IMG/VR virus record: IMGVR_UViG_3300033997_000311
Coordinates: 1-40,203 of that record
Source: a virus
DNA length: 40,203 bases
Direction: 5' to 3' (one strand)
The notes below the pieces were generated by a model. The model searched no databases. It was not told where the DNA came from and saw nothing but the letters and a program-made list of their open reading frames with translations. The position numbers and the translations under genes were made by a program. Of this stretch, positions 22,542 to 31,116 are shown in pieces; position 1 is the first letter of the stretch; the number at the start of each line of letters is the position of its first letter.

Positions 22542-22984
22542 TGTCCTACGCCGTCGTCTCTCAGTTCGTGGCGCTGGTCGGGGAGGCCGAAGCGCGCGCG
22601 CTCGCCACCCCGGTCGCGCCGGCGACGGGGTACGACGCGACCAAAATCCAGGGTGCGCTCGACCGGGCGTCGGCCACCCTGGACAGCTATTTCGCCACCA
22701 GGTTCACGGTGCCGCTCGCGCCGGTTCCCGACATCGTCGCCACCAACGCCTGCGTCCTGGCCCGCGAAGAGCTGGACCGGCAGGGCCGCGACTTCGTGGT
22801 CAAGGCCGCCGACCGGGTCCGCGCCTGGGCCAAGGACGTGGCCGCCGGCCGCGCCACCCTGGGCGTCACCGCCGGCAGCGACCAAGCCCCGACCGCCACC
22901 CCCGGTGGCGGCGAGGTTCTGATCTCCGCGCCCGACCGCGTCTTCGACGACGCCGGCCTGGCCCCGTTCCTGGGCGGCTGCTGA
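22541..22984 (+). CDS. DUF1320 head-tail connector (Mu gp36-like)
   Basis: 147 residues. The sequences IQGALDRASATLDSYFATRF and TVPLAPVPDIVATNACVLAR are characteristic of DUF1320 (Mu gp36), an adaptor-like head-completion protein. It shares one base with each neighbour. Confidence 0.88.
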   Translation: MSYAVVSQFVALVGEAEARALATPVAPATGYDATKIQGALDRASATLDSYFATRFTVPLAPVPDIVATNACVLAREELDRQGRDFVVKAADRVRAWAKDVAAGRATLGVTAGSDQAPTATPGGGEVLISAPDRVFDDAGLAPFLGGC

Positions 22985-23481
22985 TGAGCGTCGCCCTCAC
23001 CATCACGGTCGACGACATCGCCGTCGTCTCGGGCCTGAGCAAGATGAAGGCGCGGGTCGATGACCTGGGCCCCGTCCTAGCCGACATCGGCGCGGAGCTG
23101 GAAAGCTCGACGGTCAAGCGCTTCGTCACCAACGTCGCGCCCGATGGCGTGCCGTGGCCGCCCTCGGCCCGCGCCAAGGCGACCGGCCGGCCGACCCTGG
23201 TCCAGTTCGGCGACCTGCGTGACAGCATCCACTACGTGGTCGACGGCGACGCGGTCGAGGTCGGTTCGAACCTGGTCTATGCCGGCATCCACCAGATGGG
23301 CGGCACGATCACCGCCAAGGGCAAGGCCCTGGCCTTCACGCTGCACAATGGCGCCTTCGTCATGACCAAGAGCGTGACGATCCCGGCGCGCCCCTATCTG
23401 GGCCTGTCGTCGAACGACAACGTCGCCGTGCTCGACATCGTCGGCGAGCACCTGGCCCGCGCTGCGGTGGGCGTCCGATGA
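22984..23481 (+). CDS. Virion morphogenesis/tail completion protein (Mu gpG-like)
   Basis: 165 residues. ELESSTVKRFVTNVAPDGVP followed by WPPSARAKA, FGDLRDSIHYVVDGDAVEVG and YAGIHQMGGTI match the phage virion morphogenesis family (Mu gpG, P2 gpS). It probably completes the head-tail interface. The ATG at 22984 overlaps the DUF1320 stop. Confidence 0.88.
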   Translation: MSVALTITVDDIAVVSGLSKMKARVDDLGPVLADIGAELESSTVKRFVTNVAPDGVPWPPSARAKATGRPTLVQFGDLRDSIHYVVDGDAVEVGSNLVYAGIHQMGGTITAKGKALAFTLHNGAFVMTKSVTIPARPYLGLSSNDNVAVLDIVGEHLARAAVGVR

Positions 23482-23921
23482 TCGGTTTCTACGACACCGT
23501 GGCCGCGCGCCTGGCCGACACCGATCGCTGCCCGGCCGTCCTTCAGGTCGCCACCGGCATGGACGCCAAGGCCGCCGCCGAGACGCTGGCGCTGGGCGCC
23601 GACGTCACCGCCCTGGTGACGCCGCTCTCCGACGACGCCGCGCCCGTCAACCATGCCGCCATGGCGGTCACCCAGGTCGAGGAGTGGATCTTCGGCGTGA
23701 CCATGGCGCTCGTCTTCCCCGGCGGCTTCCCCCAGTTCGAAGCCGCCAAGGAGCAGATCAAGGCCGCCCTGCGCGGCTGGACGCCGGATGGCGCGGCCAG
23801 CGCCGTTCAGTACGCCGGCGGCCAAACCCTTCAGTACTCGGTAGGCGAGGACGGCGGCCGCTGGCTGCACCTCCTGCGCTTCCGCGTGCGCGTCCACGTC
23901 ACCTACGGAGCCCAATCGTGA
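23478..23921 (+). CDS. Tail terminator-like protein (Gp37/DUF1834 position)
   Basis: 147 residues. An N-terminal helix (GFYDTVAARLADTDRCPAVL) and alternating strands (EEWIFGVTMALVFPGGFPQF; LLRFRVRVHVTYGAQS) resemble phage tail terminator folds. Placement before the tail tube supports capping of the tail end that joins the head. ATGA overlap upstream, GTGA overlap downstream. Confidence 0.65.
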   Translation: MIGFYDTVAARLADTDRCPAVLQVATGMDAKAAAETLALGADVTALVTPLSDDAAPVNHAAMAVTQVEEWIFGVTMALVFPGGFPQFEAAKEQIKAALRGWTPDGAASAVQYAGGQTLQYSVGEDGGRWLHLLRFRVRVHVTYGAQS

Positions 23922-24232
23922 GCGAAGTCGATCCCCGGGTCGTGCCCGGCACCTTTGAACGTGAAGCCGATGGCGAGGTGTTCGTCCGCACGGACGAGCC
24001 GACCAAGCCGGCCGAAGCCAGCCAGGGCGCGCCCGAGCTGGAGCTGGCCGAGCTGGAAGCCATCGTCGAGGCTAGCAAGGCCTCTGGCTTTCCGCCGCCG
24101 CCCCAGGTGGCCGCCGCCATCGAGGCCGCCAAGGCGCGGTCCAACGAAGCCGCCGCCGAGGCCCGCCGCCAAGCCCGCGCCGCCTCGGCCGCCCCCAAGC
24201 CGGCCCCCGCGCCGGTCGAAACCAAGGAGTAG
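23918..24232 (+). CDS. Ala-rich helical protein of unknown function
   Basis: 104 residues from a GTG start. The N-terminus is acidic (SEVDPRVVPGTFEREADGEV) and the rest is helical and Ala-rich (VAAAIEAAKARSNEAAAEAR), ending in a Pro/Lys tail. Small proteins at this site in Mu-like phages have no known role. Confidence 0.65.
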   Translation: MSEVDPRVVPGTFEREADGEVFVRTDEPTKPAEASQGAPELELAELEAIVEASKASGFPPPPQVAAAIEAAKARSNEAAAEARRQARAASAAPKPAPAPVETKE

Positions 24233-24238
24233 GCCGAC

Positions 24239-25171
24239 ATGGCTGACCGTCAGCTTCTGCAGATCAAGCAGGAAACCACCGAAGGGACCGACGCCGCCCC
24301 GACCGCGACCGACGTCGTCTGGGCCGAGGGCGTCCAGTTCACGCCCAAGGGCGATCGCGGCAAGACCACGGTCGACAAGCCGGGTGTTGGCCCGGTCGCG
24401 GGCAAGCTCACCGGCCAATACGGCGAGCTGACCTTCAGCGTTCCCCTGACCGCCTCGGGCACCAAGGGCACCGCGCCGAAGTGGGGCTTCCTGGCCAAGT
24501 TCTGCGGCTTCACCGAGACGATCGTCGCCACCACCTCGGTCACCTACGGCCTGGCGGCGGATCCGAGCGCCTCGCCCTCGGGCACGATCGCCTGGCGCGA
24601 AGGCCGCCGGACCCACAAGCTGACCATGGCGCGCGGCCGCATGGGCCTGAAGTTGGACGAGAACCAGCGCCCGATGCTGACCTTCTCGTTTAAGGGCCTG
24701 AAGACGGCTGTCGCGGATGGGGCGGTGATCGCCCAGGCCGACGCCACCTGGACCGGCTGGGTCGACGCTCTGCCGATCACCCAGGGCCGCACCACCTTTA
24801 CCGTCGCGGGCGCTTCGGCTCCGTTCCGCAGCCTCTCGATCGACCAGAGCGACAACGTCGTGTTCAGCGACCGCCCCAACCAGAAGCGCATCGATCTGGT
24901 CGGCGAGCGGACGTTCACCGGCAAGCTGAAGTGCGGGACGCTGCTGCCCAGCGTGCTGAACTTCGAAACCCTGGCCGAGAACGACACGATCTCGACCCTG
25001 GCGCTGGTTCACGGCGCGACGGCGGGGAACATCATCACCGTCAACGCCCGCTTCCAGAACGGCGAGCCGAGCTACAGCGACGACAAGGGCCTGGACGTCA
25101 CCGACGTCGATCTGAGCCTCGTCCCGACGGCGCTCAACACCGACGACGATCTCTCGATCGCCCTGACCTAG
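24239..25171 (+). CDS. Major tail tube protein
   Basis: 310 residues, beta-rich. ADRQLLQIKQETTEGTDAAP, KLTGQYGELTFSVPLTASGT and APKWGFLAKFCGFTE are typical of siphovirus tail tube proteins. It is the only tube-sized protein before the chaperone pair and tape measure, and no sheath gene is present, so the tail should be non-contractile. Confidence 0.85.
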   Translation: MADRQLLQIKQETTEGTDAAPTATDVVWAEGVQFTPKGDRGKTTVDKPGVGPVAGKLTGQYGELTFSVPLTASGTKGTAPKWGFLAKFCGFTETIVATTSVTYGLAADPSASPSGTIAWREGRRTHKLTMARGRMGLKLDENQRPMLTFSFKGLKTAVADGAVIAQADATWTGWVDALPITQGRTTFTVAGASAPFRSLSIDQSDNVVFSDRPNQKRIDLVGERTFTGKLKCGTLLPSVLNFETLAENDTISTLALVHGATAGNIITVNARFQNGEPSYSDDKGLDVTDVDLSLVPTALNTDDDLSIALT

Positions 25172-25173
25172 CG

Positions 25174-25204
25174 CGCGCCCGCGCCACCTATTCGAGCGGG
25201 CGCG
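25174..25204 (+). terminator. Hairpin after the tail tube gene
   Basis: CGCGCCCGC (25174-25182) and GCGGGCGCG (25196-25204) form a perfect 9-bp stem with a 13-nt loop, 3 bp after the stop. There is no U-tract. It may partially terminate or stabilise the abundant tube message. Confidence 0.55.
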
Positions 25205-25262
25205 GGGACCTCTCCGCGCCCGACTTGTGACCGCAGTTCAACCCCCTGAAGGACCATGTTCC

Positions 25263-25595
25263 ATGTCCGTGAAATTCGACTTCAAGAGCCTCGACGAGGC
25301 GTTCGAGTGCGCCTGGCCGGTGAGCATCCCGGTGCCGCAGCCGGGCGGCACGGTGCAGGCGCAGGAGATCACCGCGATCTTCAAAATCCTGTCGGAGAAG
25401 GATGTCGCCGCCGCCCTCTCGGAAGAGGCGGTCGCCAAGGATCCCTGGTCCTGGGTCAACGCCTTTTGGGTTGGCCTGGAAGGCGAGGAGCTGACGCCCG
25501 AGCTGCGCGACAAGATGGTGCGTCGCGTCTACGTCCGCACCGCGCTGATCAACGCCTACCAGAACTTCGTCCAGGGCATCCCGGCAAAAAACTGA
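25263..25595 (+). CDS. Tail assembly chaperone (short form)
   Basis: 110 residues. KFDFKSLDEAFECAWPVSIP leads into a small domain typical of the first of two tail assembly chaperones. It precedes the tape measure gene. Translation stops at TGA 25593-25595, but a slippery sequence just before it (25586-25592) sends a fraction of ribosomes into the -1 frame to make a longer fusion. The ATG at 25263 is chosen over an in-frame GTG at 25227. Confidence 0.85.
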   Translation: MSVKFDFKSLDEAFECAWPVSIPVPQPGGTVQAQEITAIFKILSEKDVAAALSEEAVAKDPWSWVNAFWVGLEGEELTPELRDKMVRRVYVRTALINAYQNFVQGIPAKN

Positions 25596-25628
25596 CCGAG
25601 GCGGCCCGGCTGATCGCCACGGGCCGCC
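25586..25628 (+). promoter_or_regulatory. Programmed -1 ribosomal frameshift signal
   Basis: In the chaperone frame the sequence reads GCA AAA AAC TGA. The heptamer A-AAA-AAC (25586-25592) is a canonical -1 slippery site. After 7 nt a perfect 9-bp stem follows: GGCGGCCCG (25600-25608) and CGGGCCGCC (25620-25628), loop 11 nt. Slippage changes reading to AAA AAA CTG ACC and opens the frame to 26002. Slippery site, spacer and stem all fall in the known optimum. Confidence 0.9.
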
Positions 25629-26002
25629 GCGAACAGTCCGAGCTGGTGACGGCGGAGATCGAGAGCATGCTCGAAGATCTCCGCGCCTTCGGCTACCCGG
25701 CGGCCGAGATCCAGAAGGCGGCCGATGACCTGATGGCCCAGCGTCGGGCGCCGGATGCGTTCGCGGTTCATCCGCACAACGTCTTCGCCGTCCGCCTCTT
25801 CCTGGCAATGCAGACCCAGTGGTCGGCCGTGGCGCTGTCGACCATGTCGGCCGCCAGGTTCATGCGCACCGGCCTGAAGTACGAGGTTCTGGAGACGGCG
25901 GCGCGCCTGGCGGGTCTGGGGGAGATCTCGGCCGACGACTTCATCCGCATCCGCAACATGGAAATCGACGCCCTTGAAGCCTGGGCGGAGGCCACCGCTT
26001 GA
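25592..26002 (+). CDS. Tail assembly chaperone, -1 frameshift extension
   Basis: 136 residues in the -1 frame, starting LTEAARLIATGRREQSELVT and followed by FGYPAAEIQKAADDLMAQRR. No good start or Shine-Dalgarno precedes this frame, so it is expected only as the C-terminal part of a fusion of about 246 residues with the short chaperone (25263-26002). This is the G/GT arrangement of lambda and gp41/gp42 of Mu. The long form normally helps load tube subunits on the tape measure and is absent from virions. The stop overlaps the TTG start of the tape measure. Confidence 0.85.
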   Translation: MTEAARLIATGRREQSELVTAEIESMLEDLRAFGYPAAEIQKAADDLMAQRRAPDAFAVHPHNVFAVRLFLAMQTQWSAVALSTMSAARFMRTGLKYEVLETAARLAGLGEISADDFIRIRNMEIDALEAWAEATA

Positions 26003-29000
26003 CCGATCTCGTCGCCCGTCTTCGCCTTGAAGCCAGCGCCGGTAACACCAGCCAGGTGCTGGGCGCGGTCGCGCGTGAGACCGCCCAGGTCGGCACTGCC
26101 GGGACCAAGGCAGCCGCCGGCATGCGCGACGCCCAGACGGCCACCGCCGGCTTCGAGCGGTCCGCCAGCGGCGCGCGCGCGGCCGGCGCGGCGCTGGGCG
26201 CGGCGCTAGGCCTGATCGGTGGTCGCGAACTGGCCAACCAGCTCAAAGATGCGGCCTTTGCGGTCAATGGTCTAAGCACCGGTCTTTCCGCCGTCACTGG
26301 CGGCGCCTACGGCGCAGCGGATGCCCAGGCCTTCGTCCGCGAGCAATCCGAGCGCCTCGGGCTGGTGATCCGCGAAAGCACCGCGGGCTACCTTCAGCTG
26401 GCGGCCGCGACCAACGGCACCGCGCTCGCCGGCCAGAGGACCAAGGACATCTGGCTTGGCCTGAACGAAGCCGGCACGGTTCTGAACCTCTCCCAGGAGA
26501 AGCAGAAGCTGGCGATGGAGGCGATCAGCCAGATCGCCAACAAGGGCGTGGTCAGCCAGGAGGAGCTGCGCCAGCAGCTGGCCGAAAGCCTGCCCGGCGC
26601 CTACCAGGTCGCCGCCCGCGCCATGGGCAAGACCACCCAGGAGTTCGGCAAGCTGGTCGATAGCGGCAAGCTGCTCTCCGAGGACTTCCTGCCTAAGTTC
26701 GCCGCCCAGCTCTCCAAGGAGTTTGGTCCGAAGGTCGATGCGGCGCTGACAAAGCCGATCGGTCAGGCGCGCCTGGCCTTCGCCGACTTCAAGAATACCA
26801 CCGACGGCCTGACCGCCACCGCCGGCTCCGCCTTCCTGGAAGGGCTCACCAGCGGCCTGCAGGCGCTCAACGCCGAACTGGGCTCGGCCGATGCCAAGGA
26901 AGCCGCCAAGGCCTTTGGCAAGATGCTCGGCGAAGGTCTCAGCACGGCCGCCCAGGGCGCGGCTTTCCTGGTCGACCACCTGGAGACGGTCCAGGCCGTC
27001 GCCGGCGCCGTAGTGGCGATCGGCCTAGCCAAGTGGCTGGTCTCGACGGCGACCGAGGCGCGCGGCGCGGCCGCTGCGTATCTCGCCAAGGCCGAGGCCG
27101 CCAAGGCGTCGGGCGCGATCTCGGTCACGACGGCCCAGGGCGAGGTCGTCGCGGTCACCTCGCTGCGCGGCGCGATCGTCGCGGCGGCCCAAGCCGAGGT
27201 CGCCGCCGCCGCCTCGGCCCGAGACCTGGCCCTGGCCAATGAGCAGGCGGCCGCTGCTTCCCTGGCCCAAGCCCGCGCCCAGGCCGCCAACCTAGCCTCG
27301 ACCCTGTCGCTGGCCGAAAAGCAGGCGCTGGTCGCGGCCGCCGAGCGCGAGCTGGCCACGGCCCAGACGGCCACGGCGGCGGCCTCCGCGCGGGCGCAAG
27401 TGGCCGCCAGCGCGCTGGCAACGGCGACGACCGCCGGCGGCGCGGCCGCCCAGGGCGCGAAGGCGGTGTTTGGCGGCCTGATGGGCCTTCTTGGCGGCCC
27501 CTGGGGTGTGGCGCTGTTGGCCGCCGGCGCGGCCGTCGCCTATGTCGGCAAGGAGATCGCGGAAGCCGACGCCCGGGCGCGCGAGGCCTACGCCACCCAG
27601 AACCAGTATGCGACCGCCATGGCCCAGGCGGCCGACGCTCTGGGCGACGCGGCGACCAACACCCGCGTGTTCGGCGCCGACACGGCCAACGCCGTCGATC
27701 CGACCGACAAGCTGACCGGATCCACGCGCCAGCTGACCGACCAGACCCTGAAGCTGGCCGACGCCCGCCGCCAGGCCGCCCTCGCGGCCCTCCAGGAGAC
27801 CGACCAGAAGCTTCGTGGCGAGCTGAAGGACCTGGATCGAGGCGGGCGGGTGGTGAAGGTCCAGACCGGCGTCGCGCCCGACGGCTCGCCGGTCTTCAGC
27901 CAGATCCTGGCCTCGGCCCGCCGCGACCAGCTCAACGACGAGCTGGCGGCGAACATGTCCGCGCGGATCCAGCTGGCGATCGCCAAGCCTGCTCCGGAGG
28001 CGAAGCCGCCGGCGGCGACGACCGTCACGACGGCGGACAAGGACACGCTGCGCGCCCAAGCCAGATCCGGCGACCTGGAAGCCGCGCGCCTAGCCCAGGA
28101 GGCCTACACCCGAGCGCTCATCGCCGGCGGCGTCGCCGAGGACGAATGGAAGGTCAAGGAGGCCGGCCGGCAGGCCGTCGAGCGCCTGGCACTTGCCGAC
28201 CGGCCGAAGCTCACCGCCGCAGAGCAGGCCCTGGTCGCGCAGATCCGCGAGCGGGCGGAGGAGACAGAGCGTCTCAAGATCGCCAACGAGCGGATCGAGA
28301 GGGCTATCGGCCTGCAGAAGGCCGCAGAGGCCGACACCCTGGCCCTGCAACGCCGGTCTGCGGCCGCCATCGAGGGCGAGGCCGCATTCGAAGCCCTGCA
28401 GGTCAAGGAGGCCGGTCTAGAGGCGCTGCAGCAGCTGGGCGTTGATACGCTCGATCAGCTGACCGGCGCGACCCTGGACCATGCCAAGGCCGCTGTGGCG
28501 GCCGCCGAGGCCAAGGAGAAACAGTCGATCGCGACGGCCAAGGTCGACCGTGTCGCCGCCCAGATCCGCGACCTGAACGACCGCACGGCCTCGGAGATCG
28601 GCTACGCCCGTGCCCTGGCCGGCGGCACTGAGGCGCTGGTCGCCTACCAACGCCAGGAGTTTGAACGCCAGGAGATCGAGCGCGCCGGCAAGACCCTGAC
28701 CGACGACCAGGTCGCCGCGATCCGCGCGAAGGCCGCCGCCCTGTTCGCCGCCCGCGCGGCCGCCGACAGCGCCGACCTGACCCGCCGCCAGGCCGAGGAG
28801 CTGCGTCTGGCGCAGATGACCAACGCCGAGCGCGCCATCGAGGAGCGCTATCTTCAGCGCAAGTCGCTGCTGCTCGCCGAGCATGCCGACTGGACCCGGG
28901 AGGAGGTCGACGCCCGCGCCCGTGCGCTGGCTCTGGCCGACGAGGCCGCCGCCCAGGACGCCAGGGCGATCGGCGACCTGAAGGACGGGCTGCGCAAGGC

Positions 29001-31116
29001 CTTCGTTGAGAGCGGCCGCTTGGGCTTCGAGGACGTCGGAGACTTCGTCGAGCGCCGCCTTCGCGAGGCCGTCTACAACGCGCTGCTGGCCGAACCGATC
29101 GACATCCTGATCAACGCCGTCGTCGGGTCGGTGTCGGGCATGAACGCGTTGGCTACCGGCAGCGGCCTGGGCCAGCTCGGCGGCGCGGCGGGCCTCGGCT
29201 CGCTGTTCACCTCGGCTGGGGCGCTGAAGGGCCTGTCGTCCGTCGTCGGCCAGACCTCGCTCGATGTGCTCGGCAAGTTGGGCTACTCCGGCCTGGGCGC
29301 CGCCAAGCTGGCGGGCGGCATCGGGTCGGCCTTCGGTGGCGCGGGCACCGGCATGCTGGTCTCTTCCGTGGCCGGTCTGCTGGGCATGAAGCAGTCCTCG
29401 GGCAACCAGATCGGCGGGGCGATCGGCGGCGCGATCGGCAGCTTCATCCCGATCCCCGGCGGCGCGATTTTGGGCTCGATCACCGGCAACCTGATCGGCG
29501 GCCTGATCGGCGGCAAGGAGAGCAACCACGCCGCCGTCGCCACACTGGACGCCAAAGGCAACGTCGTCTCGATGGACGGCGCCAAGCGCACCGATCAGAC
29601 CACGGCGGCCGCCCAGCAGGTCGCCCAGGCCGTCGCCCAGATCCAGGCCGCCCTGGAAGCCGGCGGGGCCAAGCTGACCGCCACGGTCAGCAGGATCGAC
29701 ATCGGCACGCGTGACAGCACGCACCTCAACTTCAGCAACGGCCAGTCGATCGACACGGCCGTCGGCGATGTCTCGGCGGCGATCGACGCGGCGACCAAGA
29801 CCATCCTGGCCAACGCCAAGTGGGCGACCGAAGCCCAGACCGCCTACGCCCAGAAGATGCTGGCAGCCGGGGCCACGATCGACCAGGTCGTCCAGGCTTT
29901 GCAGGTAGCGGGCAGCTTCGCCAGCACGATCGACGACGCGATCGCCCAGCTGACCGACCCGGCCGCCTACGCCAAGAAGCAAGCCCTGGATGCGATCGAC
30001 GCCAACTACCAGGCGCTCAAGAAGCAGGCCGAAGACCTGATCTCGGCCGGCCTGGCCACCGGCGACGTCCTGGGCAAGCTCAACCAGCTGAAAGACCTCC
30101 AGGTCGCCGACGCCCTCAAGCGCCTGGGGACTGCGGCCGACGACACAGCCGACGCTCTGAAGGAGGCGGCGGCGGCTCAGAAGGCGGCCGCGGATTTCAG
30201 CACCGGCGTCGACGACGCGATCCTGCAGTTGACCGATCCGCTGCAGGCCAAGATCCAGAAGATCAACCGCGACTATGAGGCCAAGGTCGAAGAGGCCAAG
30301 GCGATGATCGCGGCCGGCCAGCTCTCCGCGACCGTCCTGGACAATCTGGCGCGCCTGAAAGACCTGCAGATAGCCGACGTCATGAACGACCTGGCCGGTT
30401 CGGTCGAGGTCGTCACCGATGTCTTCGCCGAGGCGCGGCCGCGCCTGCAGGCCTGGCTGGACAGCCTGGGCGTGGGGGCCAACTCGCCGCTGAACGCCGG
30501 CGAGCAGCGCCAGGCCGCCATGGCCAGCTATGAGCGCGTGCTCGAGCGCGCCCGGGCCGGCGATGCCGACGCCCTCTCGCAGGTCACGGGTCTGGCCGAC
30601 CAACTGCTGTCGGCCGACCGGACCGCCACCTCCAGCGCCACCGATCGCCTGGCGCTATACAACAAGATCCAGGCCGACATTCAGGGCCTGGCGGCGCGGA
30701 GTGGGGCGGCCGTCGGCGCGTCGCCCCAGCTCGCCGAGGCGCGCAAGTCCAACGACCTACTGAAGACCCTGACCGAAAGCCTGGATCCGAAGTTGATCGC
30801 CCTTCGCCCGCCGGCGCCGATGGAGGTCAAGCTCTCGCCTTGGCTCCAGAAGATGCACAAGGACAATTCGGGCGAGCAGACCAAGGTCCTGAAGGAAGTT
30901 CTGGATAAGCTGGTCGAGGTCGCGGAAGACACCCGGAAGACCACTAGCGACGGCCTCCAAGCCCTGGAGAAGAGCCTGGTCGACGGCGTCGCCGGCGTGA
31001 TTGCGGCCGAGGGGCAGACGGCGGCGGCTGTCGGCGGGCTGGCCGGCCAGCTGGGCGCGCTGGAGCGCAGCCAGACCCTGACCAGCGCCTACCTCCGCAT
31101 GTCGACGGCCCGCTGA
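25999..31116 (+). CDS. Tail tape measure protein
   Basis: 1705 residues, the longest gene. Residues about 75-250 hold the tape measure N-terminal domain (ERLGLVIRESTAGYLQLAAA, then GVVSQEELRQQLAESLPGAY). Long Ala-rich coiled coils follow. Near 1130-1180 are glycine-rich hydrophobic segments (IGGAIGGAIGSFIPIPGGAI) that could cross the host membrane at DNA ejection. Two related blocks start at residues about 1307 and 1400: IDDAIAQLTDP to LKDLQVADALKRL and VDDAILQLTDP to LKDLQIADVMNDL. The TTG start at 25999 overlaps the chaperone stop. It sets tail length, which from this size should be long. Confidence 0.95.
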   Translation: MTDLVARLRLEASAGNTSQVLGAVARETAQVGTAGTKAAAGMRDAQTATAGFERSASGARAAGAALGAALGLIGGRELANQLKDAAFAVNGLSTGLSAVTGGAYGAADAQAFVREQSERLGLVIRESTAGYLQLAAATNGTALAGQRTKDIWLGLNEAGTVLNLSQEKQKLAMEAISQIANKGVVSQEELRQQLAESLPGAYQVAARAMGKTTQEFGKLVDSGKLLSEDFLPKFAAQLSKEFGPKVDAALTKPIGQARLAFADFKNTTDGLTATAGSAFLEGLTSGLQALNAELGSADAKEAAKAFGKMLGEGLSTAAQGAAFLVDHLETVQAVAGAVVAIGLAKWLVSTATEARGAAAAYLAKAEAAKASGAISVTTAQGEVVAVTSLRGAIVAAAQAEVAAAASARDLALANEQAAAASLAQARAQAANLASTLSLAEKQALVAAAERELATAQTATAAASARAQVAASALATATTAGGAAAQGAKAVFGGLMGLLGGPWGVALLAAGAAVAYVGKEIAEADARAREAYATQNQYATAMAQAADALGDAATNTRVFGADTANAVDPTDKLTGSTRQLTDQTLKLADARRQAALAALQETDQKLRGELKDLDRGGRVVKVQTGVAPDGSPVFSQILASARRDQLNDELAANMSARIQLAIAKPAPEAKPPAATTVTTADKDTLRAQARSGDLEAARLAQEAYTRALIAGGVAEDEWKVKEAGRQAVERLALADRPKLTAAEQALVAQIRERAEETERLKIANERIERAIGLQKAAEADTLALQRRSAAAIEGEAAFEALQVKEAGLEALQQLGVDTLDQLTGATLDHAKAAVAAAEAKEKQSIATAKVDRVAAQIRDLNDRTASEIGYARALAGGTEALVAYQRQEFERQEIERAGKTLTDDQVAAIRAKAAALFAARAAADSADLTRRQAEELRLAQMTNAERAIEERYLQRKSLLLAEHADWTREEVDARARALALADEAAAQDARAIGDLKDGLRKAFVESGRLGFEDVGDFVERRLREAVYNALLAEPIDILINAVVGSVSGMNALATGSGLGQLGGAAGLGSLFTSAGALKGLSSVVGQTSLDVLGKLGYSGLGAAKLAGGIGSAFGGAGTGMLVSSVAGLLGMKQSSGNQIGGAIGGAIGSFIPIPGGAILGSITGNLIGGLIGGKESNHAAVATLDAKGNVVSMDGAKRTDQTTAAAQQVAQAVAQIQAALEAGGAKLTATVSRIDIGTRDSTHLNFSNGQSIDTAVGDVSAAIDAATKTILANAKWATEAQTAYAQKMLAAGATIDQVVQALQVAGSFASTIDDAIAQLTDPAAYAKKQALDAIDANYQALKKQAEDLISAGLATGDVLGKLNQLKDLQVADALKRLGTAADDTADALKEAAAAQKAAADFSTGVDDAILQLTDPLQAKIQKINRDYEAKVEEAKAMIAAGQLSATVLDNLARLKDLQIADVMNDLAGSVEVVTDVFAEARPRLQAWLDSLGVGANSPLNAGEQRQAAMASYERVLERARAGDADALSQVTGLADQLLSADRTATSSATDRLALYNKIQADIQGLAARSGAAVGASPQLAEARKSNDLLKTLTESLDPKLIALRPPAPMEVKLSPWLQKMHKDNSGEQTKVLKEVLDKLVEVAEDTRKTTSDGLQALEKSLVDGVAGVIAAEGQTAAAVGGLAGQLGALERSQTLTSAYLRMSTAR

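Noticed and set aside
25593-25595. Stop in the tail chaperone as a sequencing error or pseudogene
   Set aside because: The slippery heptamer, spacing and stem all fit programmed -1 frameshifting, so the stop is expected.
28417-30603. 728-codon open frame on the minus strand inside the tape measure gene
   Set aside because: It is the antisense of a GC-rich gene and encodes no recognisable protein; the forward frame is a clear tape measure protein.
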